A stretch of DNA of 64,000 bases from Nissolia schottii (GCA_003254905.1 QANU01086265.1:852853-916852), one strand, 5' to 3'. Counted from the first letter of the stretch, positions 48,442 through 60,661 are shown. The notes: a model not told the origin generated them from the letters alone. Translations and numbers: made by a program.

Positions 48442-49625
48442 AGTGGCGGCAGGGAGTAAGCAGGAAATAGGAAGAGGGAGTTAGGGTTTGGGAAATTGGG
48501 GAATATGGGGGGTTGAGGATGTTGAGGGAATGGTAAGTAAGGTTTAGTTATGGTGAAGAAAGAAGAGAGGAGGGTAAATCGCGGATGAGGGAGAGATGGG
48601 GATGAGATGAGAAGAGAGTGCAGGAGGAGGGTGGAGGCCGCGGGTGAGAGGCTGGAGAGGAGGAGAAGAGTTGGCCGCGGGTTAGGAAAGGAAGAGAGGG
48701 AGAGAGATGGGGAAGAAAGGAAGAGGAGAGGAGGAGAATGGAGAGGGTGAGGGCTGTGGATGGCAGTGGCGAAGGGAAGAGGGGAATCTGTTAGGGTTTG
48801 GAAATGGTAGGAAATGGAAGTGAGAAGGAGGAATGAGGGAAGAATGTGTTTTAAAAAAAAATGTCAATTCACGATCCATTCGAATGACAAGGGGTGTCCC
48901 ATTTGACATGGCGCGGGAGCAAGGTGAGACCCGAGAGTTCAAATGATTGGCATTCGATTAAAAGAGGGGTTTTTATTCGAATTACTCTGGACACTCAGCA
49001 ACCAGAGGCAGAACAATTTTGGCATTCAATTGAAAGATGGGTTTTCAATCGAATAAATCTGGACAATCAGTAGCCAGAGGCTGAGCGACTTTGGCATTCG
49101 ATTAAAAGAGGGGGCAATACAATCGAATGTCTCTTGAAAAATTAGGACCAGAGTAAAAATTTAGAATCCGAATGGAAAGGGGTGATTTACTCGAATGATT
49201 TTTTTTAAAAAAAATAGGTCTGAGACACAGGGTTCTGTCATTCGAATGATTTGGGCCAATTTATTCGAATGACTTTTAGTGCTGAAAAGGATTTTCTTTG
49301 TCTACCATATGTTATTCCTTGATCAAGTGGTCTAGATGATGAGATGAGATGGATAAGGGGATAACAGGACCTGCAAAACAAATTTGGGGGGACTCTCTGA
49401 CGCTCAAGTTAGTAAAGCATTCACAAGAAGATAACAAGAATTATGAAGTGTGTGCGAAGTTTATATGTCACAGGCATCAATGATACCGAGTTCATTTCTA
49501 ATGCGAGAAAAGTTTTCTTTAGGCAACGGCTTGGTGAAGATGTCAGCTAGTTGATTTGTTGTTTCAATAAATTCAAGTGAGACATCCCCTTTTTGAACAT
49601 GATCTCGGATAAAGTGATGCCGTAT
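48442..49625. other. Sirevirus non-coding spacer with CATTCGAATG-type words
   Basis: A purine-rich GGGAGA tract (48,480-48,840) is followed by a field of CATTCGAATG words and variants (48,877-49,280), for example CATTCGATTAAAAGAGGGG repeated with changes. No coding on either strand. Confidence 0.65.
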
Positions 49626-51197
49626 TTAAATATGCTTAGTCCTTGAGGGTTGGATTGGATTCTTTGATAGGTTTATGGCACTAGTGTTGTCACACCGAAT
49701 AGGAATATGATCAAGTTCAAAGCCATAATCCAAGAGTTGTTTCCTCATCCAAAGGAGTTGGGCACAACAACTTCCGGCGGCAACATATTCCGCTTCGGCG
49801 GTAGACAAGGCCACACTTACTTGTTTCTTACTATGCCATGAGACTAGTAAGCATCCAAGTAAGTGGCAAGTTCCACCTGGGCTTTTCCTATCAATTTTGC
49901 ATCCAGCAAAGTCCGACTCCGAATATCCCACTAAGTGGCATGTGGCACCTTTTAGGTACCATAATCCAACATTAATAGTGCCTACTAGGTATTTCATTAT
50001 TCTTTTTACAGCACTTAAGTGGGATTCCTTAGGACAAGCTTGGTATCTAGCACACATACATACATTGAACATGATATCAGGTCTACTAGCGGTGAGATAT
50101 AGTAGAGATCCAATCATACCTCTATATTTTGTGATCTCTACAGGTTTACCTTCTTCGTCCTTGTCAAGGGTGCATGAGGTACCCATGGGGGTTGCCATCT
50201 CTTTTGCTTTGTCCATTTCAAACTTCTTGAGCAATTCCGTGCAATACTTGGATTGACTTATGAAGGTTCCTTCCTTTAGTTGCTTGATTTGTAGCCCAAG
50301 GAAAAAGTTGAGCTCTCCCATTATAGATATCTCAAATTCATGTTGCATTAACTTGGAAAACTCTTTGCACAAATATTCATTAGCGGCACCAAAAATAATG
50401 TCATCAACATAAATTTGTACAAGTAAGATGTCTTGTTTGTCATGTTTAATGAAAAGAGTTGTGTCCACTTTCCCCTATTAAATCCCTTGTCTAATAGAAA
50501 TTTGCTTAACCTCTCATACCAAGCCCTAGGGGCTTGCTTAAGACCATAGAGGGCCTTTCTTAATTTAAAAACATGATTGGGAAACTCATGACTTTCAAAT
50601 CCAGGTGGTTGATCAACATATACTTCCTCTTGAATGTAGCCATGTAAGAAGGCACTCTTGACATAGCTTAAAATCCATGATGCAAGAATAAGCAAGTAAC
50701 ATTCTAATGGCTTCTAGCCTAGCAACAGGTGCATAAGTCTCTTCATAATCAATTCCCTCTTCTTGATTATATCCTTTTGCTACTAACCTAGCCTTGTTTC
50801 TAGTAATTACCTCATTTTCGTCTAATTTATTTCTGAAGACCCATTTAGTTCCTATGATTGAGTGATCTTTAGGCCTAGGAACTAACTCCCAAACTTGATT
50901 TCTTTCAAATTGATTTAGTTCTTCTTGCATAGCTAATATCCAATTGTCATCATTGAATGCTTCTTTATTATTTTTAGGTTCAATTTGTGAGACAAAAGCC
51001 ATATGATTACATGCATCTCTTAGAGAGTGTCTAGTGGTTACCCCCTTTGTGATATCACCTATGATGTTGTCGAGTGGATGATTCTTTGATGTTCTCCATT
51101 CCTTTGGTAAGCTTTCATCCCTTGATTCGACAATGGTTTGAAGCTCTTGTTCCTCCTCTCTCGATTGTGGAGATTCGGGCTTATCTTTTATGCTCAT
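49626..51197 (-). pseudogene. Sirevirus reverse transcriptase and RNase H, broken
   Basis: The minus-strand Copia RT block includes [58 protein letters not shown] and the catalytic YVDD at 50,400-50,411. RNase H follows, with ALSTAEAEYVAAGSCCAQ and CDNTSAINLSKNP. Frameshifts lie near 50,650 and 50,465. A stop soon after SRTKHI (49,626) truncates the RNase H tail; the frame continues beyond it with recognisable IRHHFIRDHVQKG. The core catalytic residues are kept but the polyprotein is not continuous. Confidence 0.9.
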
Positions 51198-51915
51198 GCC
51201 TTCCAGCGTACCTGTGATATCAACAATGGCATCCTCTCTTGGCCGGCGTTAGACTCATCAAATGCAACATGTACAGATTCCTCAACTGTCATAGTTCTTT
51301 TATTGTATATTCTAAAGGCTTTGCTATTTAATGCATAGCCAAGAAATATTCCCTCATCAGACTTGGCATCAAATTTTCCTAAGTTATCGTTTCCATTATT
51401 TAACACATAGCATTTGCATCCAAAGATGTGAAGGTGAGAGATATTAGGTTTTCTTCCTTTATAAAGCTCATAGGGAGTTTTCTTCATATTAAAACACGGT
51501 TAAGCACATAGGAAGCGCTGTTAACCGCATCTGCCCAAAAATATTTGGGGAGATTGCAATCATTGATCATAGTTCTTGCAATCTCTTCCAGAGATCGGTT
51601 CTTCCTTTCTACAACCCCGTTTTGTTGGGGAGTTCTAGGAGCAGAAAAATTATGATCAATTCCATTTTCATGACAAAAATCTTCAAATTGCTCATTTTGA
51701 AATTCTCCTCCATGATCACTCCTAATGGATGCTATGCTAACATTTCTCTCATTTTGGATAACTTTGGCAAGCCTCTTAAATGCCTTGAATGCCTCACTTT
51801 TGTGAGTCAAGAATAATGTCCATGTATATCTAGAATAGTCATCCACAATCACAAGTGCATATTGGTTTCCACCCAAGCTCATTGGTTTGCAACGCCCAAA
51901 AAGGTCCATGTGCAA
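51194..51915 (-). pseudogene. Sirevirus integrase, broken
   Basis: The minus strand shows the DDE core: MDLFGRCKPMSLGGNQYAL, IRSDHGGEFQNEQFEDFC and PQQNGVVERKNRSLEEIART, with all three acidic residues present. It continues, after a frameshift near 51,487, into TPYELYKGRKPNISHLHIFG. Another frameshift near 51,195 separates it from RT. Confidence 0.9.
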
Positions 51916-51968
51916 AAGTTGTAAAGGTCTATTTGTTGAAATTACATTTTTGGCTTTGAAAGAGACCT

Positions 51969-52502
51969 TTACTTGTTTTCCTTTTTAACATGAGCTACAT
52001 AGCTTGTCTTTTCAAATTTGAGTTTGGGTAAACCAATTACTAGATCTTTTGAGACAAGTTTGCTCAAATGATCCATGTGAATGTGGGCTATTCTCCTATG
52101 CCATAGCCATGACTCTTCCTCCTTACTAATGAGACATTGTGCATCATTTGAGGAAATGTCATCTAGACTAATCATATAAATGTTGTTGACTCTTTGACCA
52201 ATAAACTTAATTTTCTTATCATTTTTGTCTTCAATTATGCATTTTTCGGAATCAAAGATGACTTTGTTTCCTTTATCACATAATTGACTAATGCTAAGAG
52301 GATTTTGTTTAAGTCGTTCAACAAGCAATACATTTTCAGTAGAGGTAGAGGGAGTTTTACCAACTTTTCCAACTCCAAGTATCTTGCCTCTATTGTTGTC
52401 TCCATAGGTGACAAATCCATTCTTCTTAGAAGAGACGCATGAGAGCTTTGATACATCCCCGGTCATATGCTTTGAGCATCCACTACCAAGATACCAATTC
52501 AA
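51969..52502 (-). pseudogene. Sirevirus protease and GAG-pre-integrase region, active site lost
   Basis: The minus-strand motif reads NWYLGSGCSKHMTGD, where family members have Asp-Ser-Gly. The catalytic aspartate is Gly here, so the protease should be dead. The pre-integrase zinc region (LWHRRIAHIHMDHLSKLV) follows, with a Cys of the usual cluster replaced by Tyr (TSYVAHVKK). Confidence 0.85.
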
Positions 52503-52536
52503 GTTCTTGGTCTTGAAGCATACCTACAAGAGAAGT

Positions 52537-54388
52537 TTAAATTTTTGATTTAGGTACCCATTTTGTCTTGGGTCCTTGAATGTTAGATTTGATAGTGGAT
52601 CCCTTTGGGACCCAAACCAATTTTCCACAGCCATTTTTCCTAGAAATACAAGTAGAAGCACTATGACCAAGTTTACCACAATGAAAGCATTTGCCTTTAG
52701 GATTACTAGTAGTGCCATGGTAGCTATATGGTTTCTTGGTGGCTTTCGGTGTTGTATTAGGTATATATCCTATTCCAGCCTTGTCAAGAAAATATTTTTG
52801 ACTACCAAGCATCATTTTTAGCGTGGCACTTCCATTAGTGAACTTGGTTAGATCATTTTTGAGAGATTCAATTTCGTTTTCCAGTTTTTCACAATGTAAA
52901 CAAGTGGAAATATCAATTTCATGCAATGTACAAGATGAACTAGATGAGATAGCCTCCAATAGATTAATAGTTTCATTTTCAAGCTTAAGCTCCTTTATTT
53001 CATGGTTAAGCTTAGCAATCTCATCTTCTAATTTGGTTCTAACATTATTTGTTCTAAGAGATTCATTTTCTTTCTTAAGATGATCAATTTCATGTCATAA
53101 CTTTGACACATGTCTTTCTAGTTGTGATGTGTTCTTACTAGATTTGATATCTTCATTCTTTATTTTTAGAGCATTCATTTCAAGACATAAACTCTTATTT
53201 TGGGTTTCTAGCATGGCAATGGATTTGTTAGCAATAGATAATTCTTTTGAGATTTCATAGATTCCTTATGCAATTCTACAAAGGCATTTTGTAATTCATC
53301 ATAGGAAGGGTTAGAATCATGTACCTCATCTTCATTTTCATGGTCTTTGGCCATTAGACAAAGGTTGGCTACTTCATCATCGATCTCATCAGAGTCATCA
53401 TTGTCCTCCCAAGCTACGTAAGCCTTCTTGCCATTTTTCTTCTCAATAGGTCTTCTTTCATATCTTTCCACCTTCTTTTGGTAGATTGGGAAATCCACTT
53501 TTATGTGTCCCGGTTTTCCACATTCATAGCATTTTGGAAGTGATGATTCTTCTTTGTTGTTGTTTCTCCTTGGTGGAAATGGAGGCTTTGATTAGCCTTG
53601 AGTGTTGCTTCTCTTTTTGAGGAATTTCCCAAACTTCTTCACAAGAAGACTCATGTTCTCATCATTGAGCTCGATTCCACAAAAGCTATTCTCATCTTCT
53701 TCTTCTTCTTCAAGGCTTTTGGATTTTGAGAGACGGTATCCAATCTTGCCAATTGCATTTCATGCTCAAGAAGCTTTCCAAAGAGAGTGGTGAGAGGTAT
53801 CTTTGACAAATCTTTTGCTTCTCTAATTGCTGTCACTTTTGAAGTCCACTTCCTATTCAAGCATCTTAGAACCTTTTCTACAAGCTCAAAGTTAGAGAAA
53901 TTCTTTCCAATGGAAGCAAGTTCATTTACTAAATGTGTAAATCTCATTTGTAAACTCTTAATGTCTTCATCGGTTTTCATTCTAAACATTTCAAATTCAA
54001 ACATGAGAGTATTAATTCTATTATTCTTTACTTCTTCGGTTCCCTCATGAGTGACTTCTAGAGTGTCCCACATTTCTTTGGAAGTTGTGCAATTTGATAC
54101 CCTACAATATTCCGAGTGTCCTAAGGATGACATAATGATATTTTTAGCTTTCTTATCAAGGTTGATTTTCTTTTTATCATCATCCGTCTAATGTTGTTTG
54201 GACTTAGGTCTACCACTCAAAATGTCTAGAGGAATATAAGGCCCAAATTCTATAGCATCCCAAACGTCTAGATCAATTGCTTCAATAAAAATTCTCATTC
54301 TAGATTTCCAATATCCATAGCATTCACCATTAAAGAAGGGAGGTTTGTTAATAGGACTACTATCGGTGATAAATTTAGATGAAGCCAT
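52537..54388 (-). pseudogene. Sirevirus gag, broken
   Basis: Starts MASSKFITDSSPINKPPFFN at 54,388. A stop at 54,188-54,190 lies in frame with the continuation (SSLGHSEYCRVSNCTTSKE). Frame breaks near 53,650 and 53,210 follow. There are two zinc knuckles: the first (about 53,489-53,533) has Phe for its last Cys; the second (CFHCGKLGHSASTC, about 52,650-52,690) is intact. A Glu/Leu-rich coiled-coil region lies between them, typical of long Sirevirus gag proteins. Confidence 0.88.
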
Positions 54389-54425
54389 TTCTCTTGAAGC
54401 TATTAAGCCTTGAACAAGAGCCTAA

Positions 54426-54437
54426 GCTATGATACCA
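54426..54437 (-). other. Sirevirus primer-binding site
   Basis: The minus strand reads TGGTATCATAGC, one base from the initiator-Met tRNA complement TGGTATCAGAGC, two bases inside the 5' LTR. Confidence 0.88.
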
Positions 54438-54439
54438 CT

Positions 54440-55580
54440 TGTTACCAAGTGCGCTTCAAATACACAAGAGGGAGGTGAATTGCGTATGTAGGTTATTTTT
54501 AAAATCTTTGCTTTGAGGCCAATAAACTACCAAATATTAATGCAAATTATTAATAAGTAAAGATAGAAGCAATCTTGAGCATAAACAATTTAAGGAGTTA
54601 AGGGATAGAGAATATGCAAACTCAATTATCCTGGTTCAACCACCCTTGTGATCTACCTCCAGTCCCCAAGCAATCCGCTCAAGATTTTTCCACTATTCTT
54701 CAAGCTTGAAACTTAGGTGCTTGACAACCTTTACAAGATGAGCACTCTACTTAAGCCTCAAATAATTTCCCTTAGGGATATCACCCTAATCACTTGAGAG
54801 GGATACCTCACCCTCTTTTCAAGAAAATGATTTGTTTTTGATTTGAAACTCTCTTGAAGAGCAGATAATACAATTTGAAGGCCTATAGGGGTGTGTGTGT
54901 GTATGAAACTCTCTCTTTTTCTCTAGAAGATGGCTCAAGGAATGTAATTAATGAAGTAGAGAACGTTAGATGTTATGGAATTGATGTTCCATCTTCAATT
55001 GATGAGTTTGGTGAGTATTTATTAAGCTTAAAGTAATCCTAGCCGTTGTGCATTTAATGCATCTTAAGTCAGCAAACAGAACTAGCCGTTTCTGACTTCA
55101 GTACTCGATCCATTCGAATGACCCATTCGAATGTCTCACCTAATATAGCCGTTGGACATTAAATGCGCCTGAGTCATTCGAATGGATCTGTGCCAGACAT
55201 TCGAATTACCTTTGTTCATGAGATATTCGAATGTCTAGTTCATGAGTTATTCGAGTTGGCCAGTTCATGAGCCATTCGAATGACTTGTTCATTAGTCATT
55301 CGAATGAATCTAGGCTAGACAGTCGAATGTCTATTAGGCTTTTTCCCAAACTCATTCTTTTTCTTCTTTTACTTGATTCCTTGGTTTAGTTTGTAATACT
55401 TGTTAAGGCAGGAATCAATATTTTCTTTTAAGAGCCATCTAGAAGAGTTATGTTGAGAGTTTAGATATACACCACCTTTAACATATTTCCTAGGTCCTAA
55501 AACTAGATCTTTTTGAGGTTCTAGACTTTGGAAACTTGCTTCATTTGTCTTCATCAAAACATCCTTCATGCGCATTCACA
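54440..55580 (-). repeat. Sirevirus 5' LTR
   Basis: 1,141 bp with TG...CA ends. It has five exact CATTCGAATG palindromes between about 55,109 and 55,305. It is near-identical to the LTR at 45,425. Confidence 0.93.
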
Positions 55581-56829
55581 TTTATTATTATCTTGGTTTT
55601 AATTTCTCATCTAGGCAATAACTCATGATGCAAACCTACTCTACATAAAGATTTAACAAGTACCACATATAAAGCTAAAATTCAATTCGAATTGCAATGA
55701 AATTTACTCAAACATGCGTTCATCAGAAAAACTAAGATATTATTTGGTCGTCTTACCTATGACCTGAGACTTAAAAGTTGTGAGCTCTTGGTTTTGTTTA
55801 TAGTGTATAAATTTTCTTGGTCGCTTGCCCTAGCGACATGGCTCGTACCAATCTCGTCTCTACAATCCACATCGCCTTAGATTGTGGTGCGATGGTGGTA
55901 CAACTCGAGCTCATGACATAGGCATGTTAAGGGAGCTTGGTGTTGGTGTACATTGTTTTTCTCGCTAGTGTTATAATTCGGACTTCAAGTGATTGCCCAA
56001 GTTCTAGTTTGTTCTTTACGATTATGTAGCTGCATGCCAGGGGCATTAAAGGGCTTGTAATGCTGGGCAACTACGTACAGTGAACAGCCTCACCATGGAG
56101 ATGAGCTTTCCTTCTTCCTCATGATCTAAAACAAGTGGTTCATTGTGGTTGCTTGTCTCATTCATGACATAATTGATCTTCCTCCTTTGGTCGAAGTGTT
56201 GCTAAATCATTGGTTCTCTTTCTCTCGGATGTGACACATGAACTGGTAGTTTTCAACCTGGGATCGTGCTGACAATGACGCATCTCGGGTTCCATGGATG
56301 GCAGTGCAACTCACTTCCTTAGCAATGAAACTTAGACTACAATGATGTTTGTGTAAGTGGCAAGGTTGAGTGAGAGAGGTTGTTGACCTCCGATCTCGGA
56401 CAGAGTCACCACCTATCTTTTCTTCTCTTTTACGCTCCTTGTTGATTCTAGTATTTTGGAGAACGATAGCATTGTTATCTTTTGGATAACATTCTGGTTT
56501 GTTGGATTTCGGTTCTTTGCATCCATGTTGTCAAGAGAGGCTTAGCACCTCAAATCTTGGATGGATTTTAGCGACTATTTTTGTTACTATTCTTTGGAGA
56601 ATAATGATAGGTGCATGTTCTTTCCACAGTGTTCACCATCTCGACTCAAGAATTTGTTTTAAGAAAAGGCTATTGTTTTTGCGAACAATAAGTCATTTCT
56701 TGCAGACGGGGTCAATGTTACAAGCAATTCAAATGAATCGAGATAGTTCACAACTTTTACCTCGTGCAAGGAACAAGAAATCTCGAGATGATATCACATG
56801 GTGGTCCGATTGATTCTCTAGCAGGGGTG
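55581..56829. other. Duplication copy B, middle block
   Basis: Resumes collinearity with 30,714-31,902 exactly after the TTTAT duplication. No gene. It holds about 62 bp near 56,641-56,703 that copy A lacks. Confidence 0.7.
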
Positions 56830-58461
56830 TGATGAAAGCCTTTTTAACCACTTTCTCTATTCTTGACACAGCTTAGGTTTTGTCACAACCGTGCCAAGCT
56901 AGTTGAAAGCTTATCTGCGCTTTTGTCGTTCAAATTAAATATTTATATACATACCTACTTTACGGCTTTCAGATTCCAAAGGAATCCAATTGCAGTATAG
57001 GGTATGGTCGATCCCACAGGGAGTTGTAAAAATATCATTCTTGAGTTTATTTAATTAAACAATTAGGTGAAAGATTTGTGATTTGATTTAAATTTAAATA
57101 GACTAAATAAATAAAAGACAGGAAAATAAAATAGGAAACAAATCAGAGGTAGTTCTGGAGCTTGTTGGGAATTTTAATCACATCATAGTTTCATGCATTC
57201 AGTTACTTATTACATAGAACTATTAGTTGATTGCCCGCCATCAGTTCTTATCTTGTCATCACTTTCGCGCATGACAAGATCACAGGCTTCCTTTGTCAAA
57301 CTGTCGCTCTCGCAGACAAGCTTAACAAAGTATGCCAACATTAATCCAGATATTAAAACGACTAATCTTTATTCCAGTTACGGCAACAAGATTAGATGAA
57401 ATGATTTAGGTCAGACTCTAATGATTGTAACTTTCGTTCACAACCTTCAAGTCTAGGTTCTAGTCAAGCATATCATTATTGATTTTAATTTGGTTATGAC
57501 CTAATTAACATAACTTTCGTTCATGTAAATAAGTCCCAAATCAAGAATCAAAACACTAAACAAAACTAGCATTAGGCATGAAATCATTCAAGCAAATCAT
57601 AAGAAAAAGATAGATTCATATGTAATCGTTTACATGAATACAAGCAAACTACAATAGTAATCAAAATCCCAACAAAAAGAGGGTTAGGAACCCATCTTAC
57701 AAGAGAATCTCGGAGGCAAGGTTTAGGCACTTACCATGACACGTGCTCATGCTATCATGGCCATGGCTTTGCCAAGCTTCCTTGATCTCTGGCTCCTTCA
57801 CAAGCCTCGTCTTTGTTCCTAATCTAACCTAAACTAAACTAAGCTTTTAAAAGTACAAAATAAATGAAGAAGAATGGTGTTTTGAGGGGGGTAGAAGATG
57901 GAATCGGAGTGGGCACGGCCTCCTCTATTTATAGGCAAAATTTGGTCTCCGTCGCTCAGCGGTTACGGTTCCTTCGCTGAGCGATACTCTCTTAATCGCT
58001 GGGCGGCGGTGCTTTATCGCTGAGCGATTGTACTTTTTACGCGCCTTTATTAAATGCTCGGCAGCTTTTTGCAGGGCGACGCTGACGTGACACTCGGCTA
58101 TTGGCTGGCGCCAGTTGGCTCTAGCTGGCTCAATGATGGCGCCGGTGCAAGTAGCTTGCCGACTTAAGTTCGCTGAGCGATAAACATATACCTGCTGAGC
58201 GATATTGATCAAAGCGCTGAGCGATGCTCATCCTTCGCTGAGTGACTCTTTCGTCCAGAATCTTCTCTTTAAGCTCTTTTCCAATTCTGCCCTTTTCTTC
58301 CATTCTTTATGGGATTATTCTTTAATTAAGCTGCTTGCATCCATCTTCAAAATATATTTAAAACCTACAAAATATGGGGAATTCATTAGATAATTCGTTA
58401 AAAATATAACAGATAAGTGCCATTTTGATATGTCAATTTTGTGTAAATTGGGCACTTATCA
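56830..58461 (-). mobile_element. Solo LTR with CGCTGAGCGA repeat cluster
   Basis: 1,632 bp with TG...CA ends (TGATGAAAGC on the left, CACTTATCA on the right), flanked by GGGTG at 56,825-56,829 and 58,462-58,466. There are no internal genes and no second LTR. Orientation is read as minus from the TGATAAGTGCC start and a minus-strand TATA (CTATAAATAG, 57,925-57,934). About eight CGCTGAGCGA words or variants cluster at 57,951-58,247, around and after that TATA. Copy A at 31,898 is the empty site. Ty3 origin is likely but inferred. Confidence 0.85.
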
Positions 58462-60363
58462 GGGTGGTACCTGCAAAAACCACTCCAATGCCCAAGTCAG
58501 TATATGAGTGATGTGAGGTGATAATGGTTTGAGACGTACCTTATGGAGTAGCAAGAGGCCCCTTTTATAGCCTTAGTATAGGCTATTAGGATTCCGTAAT
58601 GTTTACAAGACTTATGAAGATTTATATTGGATTTCGTAACGCCTAGAAGCCTTGTAAGGACTTATGTCGGATTTGTAATGTTTGTAACGCTCGCAAGTCT
58701 TTAAACTGGGCAATGATGTGATATGGTTGAGCATCTAGGACAGGTTATCTCGTCATGTATATCGAGCCTGAATCCTTGTCAAATTTAGTCTGTAATAGGT
58801 TGTATAAATACATTTCACCTGGGGACTTTGTTTACCCTATGAAGTAACAACCTGGAATGGATCCTCTCAATATGTTTTTGTGTTGAATTGTTATCAAGTG
58901 TCATCTCGCACCATCATTGCTTATGTCATCTGTAAATCTCACCACTTCAATTAATGGTGGGAATTGAAAACAAAATAAATTAAAAGGATTCATTTATAGT
59001 ATCAACCCTTTCATCAACATGGGATGTTGTAATCTAAAACGGGAAGTAGAAGATACAAAATAATTAGTGTTAAAAAATATGAATATGTATGTATAAATAA
59101 TAAAATATTTTAATGTTTTTTTATTTGTGAAATTATATTTGAATAATCTATAGATGACTAACAATAATACTCACAAAGGTGTAAGATCTACCTTGCTCAT
59201 TTTTATCTCTCTTTATGTTGGATCTCGCATTTTTCTGAATATAAATATTAGTAAACCTCAGAAGAGGCCCCTCACAATTTCATGATTAGACTTGGTCCAT
59301 TGCAAATGAAAAACTTATATTGGTCTCTCACAAATGAAAAAAATTCAGACAAATAAGCGCATCAATATGTTTGTCACCTTAATGCCACCTATTTGTGAAA
59401 GACCAATTTGTCCAAAAATCAAATTGTGAGAAACTTATTTATCTGATTTTTTTCATTTGTGAGAAGTCAACATGAGTTTTTCATTTGTGAAGACTAACTT
59501 ATCCAATAACAAAATAATGAATATGTATATCAGTATGTCTTATTTTTGAGTTGTCGAACTAACATAACACTGCTTTACTAGCTGCCTGTATATAATAATG
59601 ATGCAAAACCAGCCTCATTATGTCAAATTCCTAGATGAGAAGAGCAAATATGAGAATTTTATGTATTTATTTTCCGTTTGGGTCAATTTGATTTTTATTG
59701 AGTTCTTGTAAATTCTCCATGAAGACGTTCACATGGATGCCTGTCATGTATGTTGGACTACAATTAATACTAAGATTAAAATACAATTGTATAGATGATG
59801 CAGATGTTATCTTGATTACCCGGCCCTACCAGTTTGCCATTTCCATAGCAAATAAGTAGTAGTCCCACATGAACGAATATATATACACACACGTACTTAC
59901 TTCACAAACAAGCAATTATTTTGCGAAACAAATAAATATTTTTCCATCTTTTCCATTTTGAAGTCCAATGATAATATATTTTGATCTATGAGTAGGTTAG
60001 GATTGAGAGACTCTGTTAATTAACAAAAAAAATTTCCATTGTTTTATTATTGATCACACTCTAGAGTACAACTGGCTTAAAGTTATTGGTACGACTAATA
60101 ACGTAACCTAGCTATTAGAAAGTGACCTTAGATTATCTTTCCGATGGTTTAACTTTTAGCAGTATCTTTCTCAACAATTTCTCTACCACTTCAAATGTCA
60201 GCTGTTGCATGAAGAGGACAAAGTCCTATATTTATAGACCAGTAAATAATATTAAAGCTTTGAGAAAATGTTGCATCGTTGCATTGCATGCCTTGTTATT
60301 TTCTTCCTAATTAATTTCAGTAAAGTTGACTGTGTTTATTGCCCGGCTAAATTATTTTATTTT
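58462..60363. other. Duplication copy B, upstream of LecRK B
   Basis: Collinear with 31,903-33,814. The hairpin seen in copy A is damaged here: the right arm near 58,950-58,970 lacks about 20 bases. No gene. Confidence 0.6.
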
Positions 60364-60652
60364 AAAAAATATTATTTGTATACCTAAAAAATTGACACTT
60401 GTGTACACCCACATAGAAAAACATTGTCATCGAGCATTTATGCATGAACGTATACATGTGTGTTTAATATTTGTTCGTTTATGTGTTTGATAATGATTTT
60501 TTTTCTATGTTTTATGTGTGCACGAACACAAGTGTGTTTAATATTGTTCATTGATGTGTTTGATAATATTTGTTTATCTATTTTATAATGTTTGTTTATC
60601 TAGATAGTGTGCATGGAATGTCAATTTTTGAGGTGTACAAATAGCGGAACTG
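60364..60652. mobile_element. Mutator-type MITE, copy B
   Basis: 289 bp, equivalent of 33,815-34,099, flanked by the same TTTTATTTT at 60,355-60,363 and 60,653-60,661. Its right terminus, reversed (GCTATTTGTACACCTCAAAA), is closest to the copy at 7140. Confidence 0.82.
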
Positions 60653-60661
60653 TTTTATTTT

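Larger units (their letters stand above)
45425..55580 (-). mobile_element. Sirevirus-like Ty1/Copia retrotransposon, structurally complete
   Basis: Two LTRs (45,425-46,564 and 54,440-55,580), TG...CA ends and the 5-bp duplication TTTAT at 45,420-45,424 and 55,581-55,585. On the minus strand the order is 5' LTR, PBS, gag, protease, integrase, RT, RNase H, a further ORF, PPT, 3' LTR. Integrase before RT is the Copia order. The extra ORF after RNase H, the long gag with coiled coil and the roughly 1.1-kb LTRs fit the Sirevirus lineage (SIRE1 type). All genes carry stops or frameshifts, so it is not autonomous. LTRs differ at roughly 2-2.5% of sites by eye, so insertion was recent. Confidence 0.93.

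Noticed and set aside
57951-58247. CRISPR-like array
   Set aside because: Short irregularly spaced words in a plant LTR, not equal repeats with unique spacers, and the sequence is eukaryotic.
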